Shown: positions 26,105 to 35,290 of the stretch, piece by piece
Layout: every line of letters starts with the position of its first letter
Numbering within the stretch: position 1 is the stretch's first letter
Program-made: the position numbers and the translations under genes
Source: JANXXV01 sp038200305
GTDB lineage: Bacteria > Acidobacteriota > Terriglobia > Bryobacterales > Bryobacteraceae
Length of the DNA stretch: 64,000 nucleotides
Direction of reading: 5' to 3'
NCBI GenBank assembly: GCA_038200305.1
Contig: JBBPYD010000153.1
Span: 18,941 to 82,940, forward strand
Notes under the pieces: generated by a model
Told to the model about the DNA's origin: nothing
What the model saw: only the letters and a program-made list of their open reading frames with translations
Database searches by the model: none

Positions 26105-27526
26105 ATGGACACTCCGTCCACACTCACAGGGCCGGCAGAGCCGTCCACATTCTGGTCTTCAGTTCTCGATTCGCTGCGCGGAAAACAACACGACTACACC
26201 AAAGGCAGCATTGGACGCGCCATTCTACTGCTATCCGTTCCCATGGTTTTGGAAATGGCCATGGAATCGCTTTTCGGACTCGTGGACGTCTTCTTTGTGG
26301 CGCACCTTGGCTCGGACGCGACAGCGACGGTGGGCCTAACGGAGTCGATCTTCACACTCATCTTCGCTGCCGCGCTTGGCCTGGGAATCGCCACTACGGC
26401 GACCGTTGCGCGGAGAATTGGAGAGAAAAACCCCGAAGGCGCTGAAGTGGCGGCGGTACAATCCATCGCGCTTGGCGTGATTGTTTCCATCTTCTTCGGA
26501 GCCATCGGCATCTTATGGGGGCCAGATCTCCTTCATTTGATGGGAGCCAGCCCGGCCATCGTTGCAACTGGTTCCACGTATACGCGAATCATGTTGGGAG
26601 GCAGCGGGACCGTCTTCCTGCTCTTTCTGATCAATGCGATTTTCCGAGGTGCCGGCGACCCTGCGATTGCAATGCGTGTGCTCTGGATCGCGAACGCCAT
26701 CAACATCGTGCTCGATCCGTGTCTGATTCTGGGGCTGGGGCCATTTCCCGAGCTCGGTGTAACCGGCGCAGCCGTCTCGACGACAATCGGCCGCTCCATG
26801 GGAGTGCTTCTCCAACTCTGGTATCTGTTCAGCGCCAGGAGCCGCGTGACCATTCGCCGCAGGCAGCTTGTTCTGGATGCCGATGTGATGAGACGGCTGA
26901 TGCGCCTGGCAATAAGCGGAATGCTGCAGTACGCGGTGGCAACGGCGAGTTGGCTTGCGCTGGTCCGGCTGGTGGCGCGCTTCGGATCGAACGCGCTTGC
27001 CGGATACACCATCGCCATCCGGATCATTATCTTCGCCATACTCCCCTCATGGGGGATGAGCAATGCGGCCGCAACTCTGGTGGGACAGAACCTAGGCGCG
27101 CGGCGGCCTGACCGGGCGGAACAAGCCGTGTGGCGGACTGGACTGTACAATATGATTTTCCTGGGCAGTGTCGCGATTGTGTTTGTCACCTTCGCCCGGC
27201 CCATTGTGGGTAATTTCACGAATGATCCCGCCGTGCAGGAATTTGGCGTTGAGTGTTTGCGATTCGTCAGTTACTGCTTCGTCTTCTATGCGTGGGGCAT
27301 GGTGATGGTGCAAGCGTTCAACGGCGCTGGCGACACATTCACGCCGACGATGATAAACCTCTGCTGTTATTGGCTGTGGCAAATTCCGCTGGCGTATACG
27401 CTTTCCACCAACACCTCAATGGGGGTGCGTGGCATATTTCTGGCCATCGCGATTTCCGAAGCCACCCTGGCCGTGGCTGCCATACTCGCATTCCGGCGCG
27501 GGCGATGGAAGAATCGGAAAGTATGA
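26105..27526 (+). CDS. MATE-family multidrug/metabolite efflux transporter
   Basis: 473 residues from the ATG at 26105 (MDTPSTLTGP); the open frame reaches back to 25925 but that part overlaps the amidase gene and is not protein-like. Twelve hydrophobic segments are visible, with two MATE repeats (SVPMVLEMAMESLFGLVDVFFVAHLG and RLAISGMLQYAVATASWLALVRLVARFG). The transporter would export organic cations or metabolites using Na+ or H+. The stop codon overlaps the start of the next gene (ATGA at 27523), beginning a chain of tightly coupled genes. Confidence 0.92.
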   Translation: MDTPSTLTGPAEPSTFWSSVLDSLRGKQHDYTKGSIGRAILLLSVPMVLEMAMESLFGLVDVFFVAHLGSDATATVGLTESIFTLIFAAALGLGIATTATVARRIGEKNPEGAEVAAVQSIALGVIVSIFFGAIGILWGPDLLHLMGASPAIVATGSTYTRIMLGGSGTVFLLFLINAIFRGAGDPAIAMRVLWIANAINIVLDPCLILGLGPFPELGVTGAAVSTTIGRSMGVLLQLWYLFSARSRVTIRRRQLVLDADVMRRLMRLAISGMLQYAVATASWLALVRLVARFGSNALAGYTIAIRIIIFAILPSWGMSNAAATLVGQNLGARRPDRAEQAVWRTGLYNMIFLGSVAIVFVTFARPIVGNFTNDPAVQEFGVECLRFVSYCFVFYAWGMVMVQAFNGAGDTFTPTMINLCCYWLWQIPLAYTLSTNTSMGVRGIFLAIAISEATLAVAAILAFRRGRWKNRKV

Positions 27527-28182
27527 ATAAACGCGTCGCGGTCACGTTCAGCAATCCCAACAAGGCGGAACCGTACGAAGCGGCGCTTCGCGGCGTGGGC
27601 TTGGAGCCAGTGCGCAATCCGCCATCGCTCGACGGGCTCGCGGGTCTGTTGCTGACCGGCGGAACCGACGTGAATCCTGCGCTGTACCACCAGGCTCGCC
27701 ATCCGGAAACGCAGGAACCAGACATCCAACGCGACGATCTGGAAATTCGATTGTTAGAGGAAGCGTTGAATGCCGATCTTCCCGTGCTGGCAATCTGCCG
27801 TGGCCTTCAGCTATTCAACGTCGTACATGGAGGCACCCTCATGCAACATCTGCCCGGCGGGAAGCATGAGAAGAATACTGAGCTTGCCGTCTCCGCTGAC
27901 GCGCATACGGCTAAAATTGAGCTGGATACAAAGCTCGCGCAAATTATTGGCCCCGGTGAGATCTCTGTGAACTCCCGGCATCATCAGGCGATCGATCGGG
28001 TAGGGGATGGTCTTCGAGTCTCCGCTATGTCGCCAGATGATGTAATTGAAGCCGTGGAACGGCCCGATAAATCCTTCGCGTTGGCAGTGCAATGGCATCC
28101 GGAGGACCGGTGCCTGATGGATGCAAGCGACCGCAAACTCTTCGAGAGCTTTGCCGCAGCCGTAGAACAACACAATAGATGA
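27523..28182 (+). CDS. Class I glutamine-amidotransferase-like hydrolase (PuuD / peptidase C26-like)
   Basis: 219 residues starting at the ATG that overlaps the MATE stop. Landmarks: LLLTGGTDVNPALY near the start, the nucleophile cysteine in LAICRGLQLFNVVHGG, SVNSRHHQAI and the catalytic histidine in AVQWHPED. This is the gamma-glutamyl-gamma-aminobutyrate hydrolase pattern (PuuD, putrescine breakdown), though other gamma-glutamyl hydrolases share it and no other putrescine gene is nearby. It overlaps the helicase gene by four bases. Confidence 0.88.
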   Translation: MNKRVAVTFSNPNKAEPYEAALRGVGLEPVRNPPSLDGLAGLLLTGGTDVNPALYHQARHPETQEPDIQRDDLEIRLLEEALNADLPVLAICRGLQLFNVVHGGTLMQHLPGGKHEKNTELAVSADAHTAKIELDTKLAQIIGPGEISVNSRHHQAIDRVGDGLRVSAMSPDDVIEAVERPDKSFALAVQWHPEDRCLMDASDRKLFESFAAAVEQHNR

Positions 28183-30107
28183 CGAGCCCGGTCAAAACCC
28201 TTACTGCCCGTCAGTTTTTTTCCCACCACGGCGTGCTGTCGAAATGGCACCCCAATTATGAACACCGGCCAGGCCAGATGCAAATGGCGGAGGCGGTGGA
28301 GTCGGCCCTGGCGGATAAGAAGCATTTAATTGTGGAAGCTGGCACGGGCACGGGCAAAACGCTGGCCTACCTGATAACGGCCATCCTGTCCGGAAAGCGG
28401 GTGGTCATCTCCACCGGAACAAAGAATTTGCAGGAGCAGCTCTTCTACAAAGACATTCCTTTCTTACAGCAACATCTGGCCACTCCCATTCAGGTCTGCT
28501 ATATGAAGGGGCGCCGAAACTTCGCTTGCAGACAGAAGATTTACGATGCGGAGAAGACTCCCGTTCTGACGGGCCTTGAAGAAGTGGCGGATTTCGAAAT
28601 TATCCGTGAGTGGGAAAAGACGACGCTCACCGGCGATCGCGCGGAGATCAAAACACTGCCGGAACACAGCTCCGCGTGGGCGAAGATCGATGCGCGCCGC
28701 GATCTGTGCAGCGGGCAGAAGTGCCAGCAGTTTGAACGGTGCTTTCTAACCCAGATGCACCAGCGCGCGGTGGAGAGCAACATCATCATTGTGAATCACC
28801 ATCTCTTCTTCGCCGATCTGGCATTGAAAGAAGAGGATTTCGGGTCGATCATTCCGGAATACGCCGCGGTGATCTTTGATGAGGCTCATGAGATTGAAGA
28901 CATCGCCGGGCAGTATTTCGGTGTATCCATCAGCAGCCATCAGCTGCACGATTTAACGCGTGACGTGTCGGCTCTTGCGCAGCAGAAGAAATTCGGGTCC
29001 ATGGAACTCGACGAGATTCTGCAGGTAGCGGGACAGGCCGCCGATCAATTCTTTCAGTTGTTCGGGTCATCCGAAGGCCGTAGCGGCTTTCGGGAGCGTA
29101 GTCTATTTCTTGAAAAGTACGATGAGCAGTACCGGAATTTCCTTCGTGCGATTGAGCTGATCGGCCTGGAGTTGCAGTTGATTAAGCACGCTCCGGAAGA
29201 AGTGACTCCGCTCTGCCGGCGCAGCCGTGAACTTTCCGAAAAGCTGCGGTTTTGGATGGAGGGCGCGGAGAAATCGTTTGTCTATTGGGTGGAGCGGCGG
29301 GGACGCGGCTGCTTTCTGCAAGCTACGCCGATTGATGTATCTACCGTGCTGGATGAGAAGCTGTTCAGCCGTGCCGGCAGCGTGATTCTGACGTCGGCCA
29401 CGCTCGCGGTATCGGGAGAGTTTGCCTTCACCGAGGGCCGGCTCGGGCTGCGGCAGTGCCGGACGCTCATCGTAGACGGTCATTTCGATTACCAGAAACA
29501 GGCGCTACTTTACGTCCCCCAGAAACTGCCCGATCCCAGGACCCCTGCGTTTTCGTTGGCTGCCGCCGATGAGATTGTCAAAATTCTGGAGTTTAGCCGG
29601 GGGCGCGCGTTCGTGCTGTTCACAAGTTACCAGCAGATGCGCATTGTTCATGACCGCGTCTCGCTTGCGATCGGATATCCAACACTGCTGCAGGGAACCG
29701 GCCCCAGAAGCGCACTGTTGGAAGAGTTCCGCGCGACCCCGAATTGCGTCTTGTTCGCCACGTCGTCGTTTTGGCAGGGAGTGGATGTGCAGGGCGAACA
29801 ATTGAGCTGCGTGATTATCGACAAACTGCCGTTTGCGGTGCCCAGTGATCCGGTGGTGGAGGCCCGGGTGGCTGCGATTCGCGAAGAGGGCGGCAATCCG
29901 TTTTACGATTACCAGATCCCGCAGGCGGCGCTGGCGTTGAAGCAAGGCTTCGGCCGCCTTATCCGCAGCCGATCGGACCGCGGCGTGCTGGTAATGCTCG
30001 ATAATAGGATTACGAAGCAGCGTTACGGACAGCTCTTTTTCGACAGCTTGCCGGATTACGCGTTCACAACCTTGATCGAAGACGTGGAGAGATTTTTCAA
30101 TGTTTGA
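28179..30107 (+). CDS. DinG/YoaA-type iron-sulfur DNA helicase
   Basis: 642 residues. Walker A is EAGTGTGKT (residues 53-61), the Walker B box is DEAH (234-237), and four cysteines C117, C177, C182 and C188 have the spacing of the XPD-type 4Fe-4S domain. C-terminal helicase motifs are visible in FVLFTSYQQM, SFWQGVDVQG and QGFGRLIRS. The enzyme unwinds DNA 5' to 3', acting on R-loops or forks during repair and replication. It is translationally coupled to both neighbours. Confidence 0.92.
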   Translation: MTSPVKTLTARQFFSHHGVLSKWHPNYEHRPGQMQMAEAVESALADKKHLIVEAGTGTGKTLAYLITAILSGKRVVISTGTKNLQEQLFYKDIPFLQQHLATPIQVCYMKGRRNFACRQKIYDAEKTPVLTGLEEVADFEIIREWEKTTLTGDRAEIKTLPEHSSAWAKIDARRDLCSGQKCQQFERCFLTQMHQRAVESNIIIVNHHLFFADLALKEEDFGSIIPEYAAVIFDEAHEIEDIAGQYFGVSISSHQLHDLTRDVSALAQQKKFGSMELDEILQVAGQAADQFFQLFGSSEGRSGFRERSLFLEKYDEQYRNFLRAIELIGLELQLIKHAPEEVTPLCRRSRELSEKLRFWMEGAEKSFVYWVERRGRGCFLQATPIDVSTVLDEKLFSRAGSVILTSATLAVSGEFAFTEGRLGLRQCRTLIVDGHFDYQKQALLYVPQKLPDPRTPAFSLAAADEIVKILEFSRGRAFVLFTSYQQMRIVHDRVSLAIGYPTLLQGTGPRSALLEEFRATPNCVLFATSSFWQGVDVQGEQLSCVIIDKLPFAVPSDPVVEARVAAIREEGGNPFYDYQIPQAALALKQGFGRLIRSRSDRGVLVMLDNRITKQRYGQLFFDSLPDYAFTTLIEDVERFFNV

Positions 30108-30453
30108 AGTGATTCTGGAGCAGACCTTCGCGGCCGCGCATGCGTTGCGCAACTACCACGGAAGCTGCGAGCGCACGCACGGCCACAACTTTCGAGTGCA
30201 GATCACCGTAGTGGGCGATTCGGTTGACGAGGCCGGAATGTTGGTGGATTTCTTGGACCTCAAAAAGCATATCGATCCGGTGGTAATGCGGTTGGATCAC
30301 CAGTTTCTGAATGAGATTGAACCTTTCCTGACGCTGAGCCCATCGGCCGAGAACATTGCAAAATACATTCACCAAGAGGTGAGCAAGTTCACCGCGGTAG
30401 CGAAGGTGCGGGTATGGGAAACCAGCGATGCGAGCGCCGTCTATTATGAGTAA
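30100..30453 (+). CDS. queD: 6-carboxy-tetrahydropterin synthase / PTPS-like
   Basis: 117 residues. Zinc-binding histidines H14, H27 and H29 (AAHAL and THGHNF) and the nucleophile C23 (GSCERTHGHN) are present, as is the late WETSDASAVY segment with the pterin-anchoring glutamate. QueD makes 6-carboxytetrahydropterin for queuosine; a pyruvoyl-tetrahydropterin synthase role cannot be excluded because no queC/queE/queF is adjacent. It overlaps the helicase gene by eight bases and the DinB gene by eight bases. Confidence 0.88.
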   Translation: MFEVILEQTFAAAHALRNYHGSCERTHGHNFRVQITVVGDSVDEAGMLVDFLDLKKHIDPVVMRLDHQFLNEIEPFLTLSPSAENIAKYIHQEVSKFTAVAKVRVWETSDASAVYYE

Positions 30454-30922
30454 TCCATACGCGTCTTACCTAGGTGGCCGGGAGCCCATGGGCGTTCTGG
30501 AGACCACAGCGGAACGCATTGCGGAACTGACCAGGAGCATGGGCGCAGAGCAGCTTGCGGCGCAACCCGCACCCGGTAAGTGGTCCATTCACGAGATCGT
30601 CGCGCATTTGGCGGATCAGGAACTGGTGTCACTGGCCCGCTGCAGATGGATTCTCTTTGAGAACAACCCCGAGCTGATCGGCTATGACCAGAATAACTGG
30701 AGCAAGGGTTGGCGAAAAGAGGAGGAGCCCTTTCGAGAGACTCTGAACCGTTTCCGCGTGCTGCGCGGTTCCTTGTTAAGGCTACTCCGGACATGCACGG
30801 AAGCGGACTTGGCGCGTACCGGAAATCATATGGAGAGGGGCGCCATCACCCTGGGTAGCTTCCCGCCCCACCTAGCCGGTCATGACATTAACCATCTACT
30901 TCAGATCGAAAGGCTATCGTAA
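30446..30922 (+). CDS. DinB-family metal-dependent protein
   Basis: 158 residues beginning at the ATG at 30446, inside the end of queD. The DinB_2 four-helix pattern is shown by GKWSIHEIVAHLADQEL near residues 45-65 and the final GHDINHLLQIE, which supply the three histidines of the metal site. Members include DNA-damage-inducible proteins and thiol transferases; the substrate is not predictable. It directly precedes a DUF4188 gene. Confidence 0.88.
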   Translation: MSNPYASYLGGREPMGVLETTAERIAELTRSMGAEQLAAQPAPGKWSIHEIVAHLADQELVSLARCRWILFENNPELIGYDQNNWSKGWRKEEEPFRETLNRFRVLRGSLLRLLRTCTEADLARTGNHMERGAITLGSFPPHLAGHDINHLLQIERLS

Positions 30923-30924
30923 TC

Positions 30925-31434
30925 ATGGGCAATGTAAACCGACAAACTGTCGACCTTTCCGCATACCCCGATCTGGTAGTCATCTATCTGGGCATGCGCG
31001 TCAATGCTCTCACCGGCCTCAAGGCGCTGCTTGGCTTCGGACCGAAGATCTCAGCCAGCGTTGCCGCTAGACCCGATGGCCTTTTATTACATGAGAATTT
31101 TCTATTCAGTATGTTCCCTCCACATGCGGGCATGCGGCAGTATTGGCAGGATTTCGAATCGCTGGAAAGATGGACACGGTCGGAACCACACCGGACGTGG
31201 TGGAAGAACTTTCTGCGCGACTCCGGCGGCACCGGCTTCTGGCATGAGACCTATTTCCGGCGAGGGGGAATGGAGGCCATTTACGATGACCTCGCGGCGC
31301 CAATCGGAATGATGAAATTTGCCCGCCTGCAGCCGGCTCGCGGTCCTATGTTCTCCGCGCGTACTCGCGCCGGAATGGCTAATGCCTCTGACACCTCGCC
31401 GGTTCCCGAGAGCGATCTTTACAACCGCGAGTAA
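30925..31434 (+). CDS. DUF4188 (monooxygenase-like fold) protein
   Basis: 169 residues, starting two bases after the DinB gene. LVVIYLGMRVNALTGLKALLGFGPKI, the FLFSMFPPHAGMRQYWQDFESLERW block and FWHETYF are characteristic of DUF4188, proteins annotated as monooxygenase or phenylacetaldoxime-dehydratase-like from their ferredoxin-like fold. No catalytic role is proven. It ends the plus-strand chain that began with the MATE gene. Confidence 0.85.
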   Translation: MGNVNRQTVDLSAYPDLVVIYLGMRVNALTGLKALLGFGPKISASVAARPDGLLLHENFLFSMFPPHAGMRQYWQDFESLERWTRSEPHRTWWKNFLRDSGGTGFWHETYFRRGGMEAIYDDLAAPIGMMKFARLQPARGPMFSARTRAGMANASDTSPVPESDLYNRE

Positions 31435-31561
31435 CTCCGCCCAACTCCACGGCAATAGAAACCGTGAGCATGGTGCCCAGCCGTAGCTGCGCGAATCGCG
31501 CGAAACTTTGCCCAGTCGGCGTGTCCAATTTCCGAGAGGCACACGGCAAGGCAAGAAAGCT

Positions 31562-32560
31562 ATGAAACTTAAAAAGTTAAAGGAGCAGGTAATTGTAATT
31601 ACCGGTGCTACCAGTGGAATCGGCCTGGTGACCGCCCGCATGGCGGCGAAGGAAGGAGCGCGGCTTGTTCTGGCGGCGCGCAACCAGGAGACTCTGAAAG
31701 AGTTGAGCCGCGAATTGTCACAGGCCGAGCGTGTTCCGGCCGATGTGGCGAATGAGGAACAGTTGCGGCGAGTGGCCGATCACGCAATCGAAAAGTTCGG
31801 CCATTTTGATACGTGGGTCAACAATGCGGGCGTTTCCATCTATGGTCCTTTGATGGATGTTGCCATCGAAGACCAGCGCCGTCTGTTTGAAACGAATTAC
31901 TGGGGTACGGTGATCGGCTCGAAAATCGCCGTGGAGCATCTCCGCCGCAAGGGTGGTGCTCTGATCAATCTTGGCAGTGTTCTGTCCGACGTCTCCATTC
32001 CCCTGCAAGGCGCCTATTCGGCGTCAAAACACGCTGTGAGGGCTTTACCGATGCTTTACGCATGGAGATTGAAAAGGAAGGGGCGCCGATCTCGATTACG
32101 CTGATCAAGCCGACTTCCATTGACACTCCTTACCGGGACCACGCAAAGAATTATCTCGGTACGGAGCCGGAAAATCCGCCGCCAGTCTACGCCCCGGATA
32201 TTGTTGCAAAGCGATTCTGTTTTGCGCGCAGCACCAACGCAGGGACGTTTTCGTTGGAAGCGGCGGAAAAATCCTGTCGCTGTCGGGCAAGTATGCGCCA
32301 CGCCTTACGGACCAAATGATGCAGGCCAGTGTGTTTGATATTGAGCGTTCGGGCAAACCTTCCCAAGACGCAGGACGATAGCCTATACGGCCCATCAAAG
32401 GACCTTGCGGAGCGTGGCGGGTACGACGGTATGTTGCGTGAGACAAGCCTGTATACGAAGGCCAGCCTGCATCCGGCGCTGACCGGCATGATGGCAATTG
32501 GCGGTGGCTTGGCCATAGCAGCCTATATGAATCCTCACGGCGCCAGAAGGCACACTCGGA
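31562..32560 (+). pseudogene. Short-chain dehydrogenase/reductase broken by three frameshifts
   Basis: The first frame carries the NAD(P)-binding motif TGATSGIG, the NNAG motif and the active-site YSASK. At 32040-32042 (GGG, one G short) it shifts to a frame continuing FTDALRMEIEKEGAPISITLIKP. At about 32208 (AAA, one A short) it shifts again to AILFCAQHQRRDVFVGSGGKILSLSGKYAPRL, and near 32366 a third time to DDSLYGPSKDLAERGGYDG ... GGLAIAAYMN. Joined together the parts give one SDR of about 325 residues of the kind with a long C-terminal extension. The 3' boundary is approximate. Confidence 0.8.
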
Positions 32561-32650
32561 AACCTACAATTCCCCATCGTGTAAAAGCCAAAATACATAA
32601 TTGTCAGCTTGGTATAAGCCGGGGCGCACTTCCTACCGCGCCCCAGCTTT

Positions 32651-33671
32651 CTATCGTCCGGCTGAAAGATCCGCTACGTGAACCGTCCTCTGCATCGCAG
32701 CCGCATCGCTCCGCGACAGAATCGCTCGAGCTCTCTTGTCCAACTCATCCGCCTTGGCCCGCCGTTTCAATTTCCGCGGTACGGCGGCCTCACTCGAAAG
32801 GAGCTGCGCCAGAAAGGGATGTTCAAGTCCCATCGTGCTTTCTGCGATCGCCATCGCGCGTCTCAACACAACGTCGGCGTCGGCAAAGCGGTCGCGAATA
32901 AAATAGACACGTCCAAGATTCGACAGCGGCCGAACCAGGTCTGAATGATCTAGCCCCGCCGTGTCCTCCAGGATTTTTATCGTACGGCCAAGCAAAGCGG
33001 TAGCCTCTAACTGCTGCCCCATTTTTGACCGCAGCACGCCAAGTGCATGCAGCACGAGTGCGGTCTCCCGGCTGCGTAAACCCCGGCTCTTCTCAAAGCT
33101 CGCCAGCGCTTTCCCATACAGTGCGGCAGCTTCATCCAAGCGGCCCTGTCCCAGACAGCTCGTCCCAAGATCCTGCAAAACCTTCGCAACGTCCGGATCG
33201 CCGGGCCCGGACTCCGCCATGCGCAGTTCCAGTGACCGTCTCTGCAAAGACTCGGCCTGCCCGTACTTCCCGTTTTCCACGTATAACGATCCCAAGTTAG
33301 CCAGCGGCTTCGCAAGAACCACGTGCGACGGACCAAACTGAGTTTCCATCAAACCAATAGCCCGCCGGTACGCAGTCTCCGCGTCCACATACCGCCCCAA
33401 ATACTGGTAAACCTTTCCAAGATTATTCAGCGTAGTGCTCACGCGAGGATCGCCGGCCCGGCGAGAATCAACCGGCCCCACGAGGATAGTCGGCCCGACC
33501 CTCCTCAGCCTCGCTCAGCGCACGGGACAACGTAATCCGGGCCTCCTCATACCGGCCTTGCGCAAGAAACTGATGGGATGATGAATCAGCATTTCCCATG
33601 GCTCTGGCCTGACCAAAAACCAATCCCGGCGCCACGGTCAACAAGGCCCCTGTTAGCAACGCGAGCTTCAC
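32651..33671 (-). pseudogene. Secreted TPR (kinesin-light-chain-like) protein with one frameshift
   Basis: The 5' part (33671 to about 33480) encodes a signal peptide (LALLTGALLTVAPGLVFGQ) and a first TPR (FLAQGRYEEARITLSRAL). At a GGGG run (plus-strand CCCC 33476-33479) one extra G shifts the frame; removing it gives DYPRGPVDSRRAGDPRVSTTLNNLGKVYQ and continues through about five TPR_10/12 units (VLAKPLANLGSLYVENGKYGQAE and so on). The product would be about 340 residues. It lies 120 bases behind the DUF1501 gene on the same strand. The frameshift may be real or a homopolymer error. Confidence 0.75.
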
Positions 33672-33790
33672 GGCAGCACCCCCAAAGTTCCCGGGTAGTA
33701 CGGCGGCTACGCCGACTAGGGCTGTCGGATATTGTATTCGATTAACCGTTACTGCGGTGCTTTACGTTAGAACCTTGGCCACTGGCGCGC

Positions 33791-35290
33791 TCAAGCCTTG
33801 ATCAACGCCGCGGCCAAATCGGTCTTGCCCGCTACGTCGGTAAGACGGAAATCCCGGCCCAGATAGCGATAGGTGAGCTGCGTATGTTCAAGGCCGAGCA
33901 TCGCGAGAATTGTGGCATGCAGGTCATGCAAGTGAATAGGATTTTCCGTCGCTCGCAATCCAAGCTCGTCGGTAGCGCCGATGACCTTGCCTCCCTTCAC
34001 CCCGCCGCCTGCCATCCATGTGGTGAACCCGTAGGGATTGTGGTCGCGGCCGGAGCTGTCTCCCGCCCCGTTGCCACCGCCGTCCGAGGTTGGGCTGCGC
34101 CCGAATTCGCCGCCCCACAAGACAAGCGTCGAATCGAGCAGGCCGCGCGACTTCAAATCTGTAATCAGCCCTGCAACCGCCTTGTCTGTTGCGGCCGCTC
34201 GCGCCAGATGGTTTTTATCGCACTGCTTGTGGCCGTCCCAATCGGTTTCGTTCATGCCGTTTCCGGACCAGACTTGCACAAACCGGACGCCGCGCTCAAC
34301 CAGACGCCGAGCTAAAAGACACCGGCCGCCAAAGTCCGCCGTCAACGGATTATCGAGTCCGTAAAGCTTTTTGGTCGCCTCGGATTCGCTGGCTATGTTG
34401 GTCGCCTCAGGGGCCGCCATCTGCATGCGGAAGGCGAGTTCATAAGAGGCCATGCGAGCTGCCAATTCCGAGTCGTGATTGCGTGTTTCAAGGTGCTGCT
34501 CATTCATCTTGCGCAACGTATCGAGCATGTCGCGCTGTTCTTCCTCTTTCATGTCCGCCGGGCGGCTGAGGTTAAGAATCGCATCCGGACCATTTCGAAA
34601 CGGTGTGCCCTGATAAGCTGCGGGAAGGAAGCCCTGTCCGTACACGGCAGGACCCGTCCTCACACCGCCTTCGAGGAGAACAACAAATCCGGGCAGGTTC
34701 TCATTCTCGCTGCCAAGACCATAGAGAACCCAGGAACCAAGGCTCGGCCGCCCGATACGCGGCCAGCCGTTATTCATTAAGAACAGAGCCTGCGAATGCG
34801 TGAACCCCTCATGATGGCAGGACCGGATGACCGCAAGATCGTCAGCTCTCTGCGATGTATGTGGAAACAGATCCGAGATTTCGATGCCCGACTGGCCGTA
34901 CTTCTTAAACGTTCGTTTCGAGGCGAGAAGAACTGTGTCGCGGAACTTAGAGTCCTGGAAGTCGGCGTCACCGAAACTTTCCGGCGGGTGCTGGCCGTTG
35001 AGTTTCGTCAGCAACGGCTTTGGATCGAACGTGTCGATATGGCTTGGCCCACCCTGCATGAATAGCGAAATAACGCTCTTAGCCGTTGCAGGCATCGGAG
35101 GCTTTTTCGGCGCCAGGGGATTCGCAGGCATAGGATCGGCAGCCGCGTTTCGCTCGAACAGGCTCATCGCGGCCAACCAGCCAAGACCAAGACCTGAATT
35201 CTGCAGGAAGTGACGGCGTGTATCGGCGTCCCAGCTTCGTTTTTCTCTGGACCCGTCAATCCACCGGTTAATCGACTGGTTAATCGACAT
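33791..35290 (-). CDS. DUF1501 protein (sulfatase-like, Tat-exported)
   Basis: 499 residues. A twin-arginine motif (TRRHFLQNSGLGLGWLA) near residue 25 is followed by the DUF1501 signature: SLFMQGGPSHIDTFDPKP, LAVIRSCHHEGFTHSQALF, FVQVWSGNGMNETDWDGH, LVLWGGEFGRSPTSDGG, GRDHNPYGFTTWMAGGGVKGG. Conserved Asp/His residues match the alkaline-phosphatase superfamily, so a hydrolase acting on sulfated or phosphorylated polymers is plausible but unproven. It overlaps the PSD1 gene upstream by 11 bases; DUF1501 with PSD1/DUF1553 is a standard pair. Confidence 0.92.
   Translation of the reverse strand: MSINQSINRWIDGSREKRSWDADTRRHFLQNSGLGLGWLAAMSLFERNAAADPMPANPLAPKKPPMPATAKSVISLFMQGGPSHIDTFDPKPLLTKLNGQHPPESFGDADFQDSKFRDTVLLASKRTFKKYGQSGIEISDLFPHTSQRADDLAVIRSCHHEGFTHSQALFLMNNGWPRIGRPSLGSWVLYGLGSENENLPGFVVLLEGGVRTGPAVYGQGFLPAAYQGTPFRNGPDAILNLSRPADMKEEEQRDMLDTLRKMNEQHLETRNHDSELAARMASYELAFRMQMAAPEATNIASESEATKKLYGLDNPLTADFGGRCLLARRLVERGVRFVQVWSGNGMNETDWDGHKQCDKNHLARAAATDKAVAGLITDLKSRGLLDSTLVLWGGEFGRSPTSDGGGNGAGDSSGRDHNPYGFTTWMAGGGVKGGKVIGATDELGLRATENPIHLHDLHATILAMLGLEHTQLTYRYLGRDFRLTDVAGKTDLAAALIKA

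Noticed and set aside
33672..33790. Hairpin AGT-CGGCG/CGCCG-ACT near 33697-33715 as a terminator of the DUF1501 gene
   Set aside because: Short stem with no following T-run; insufficient to call.
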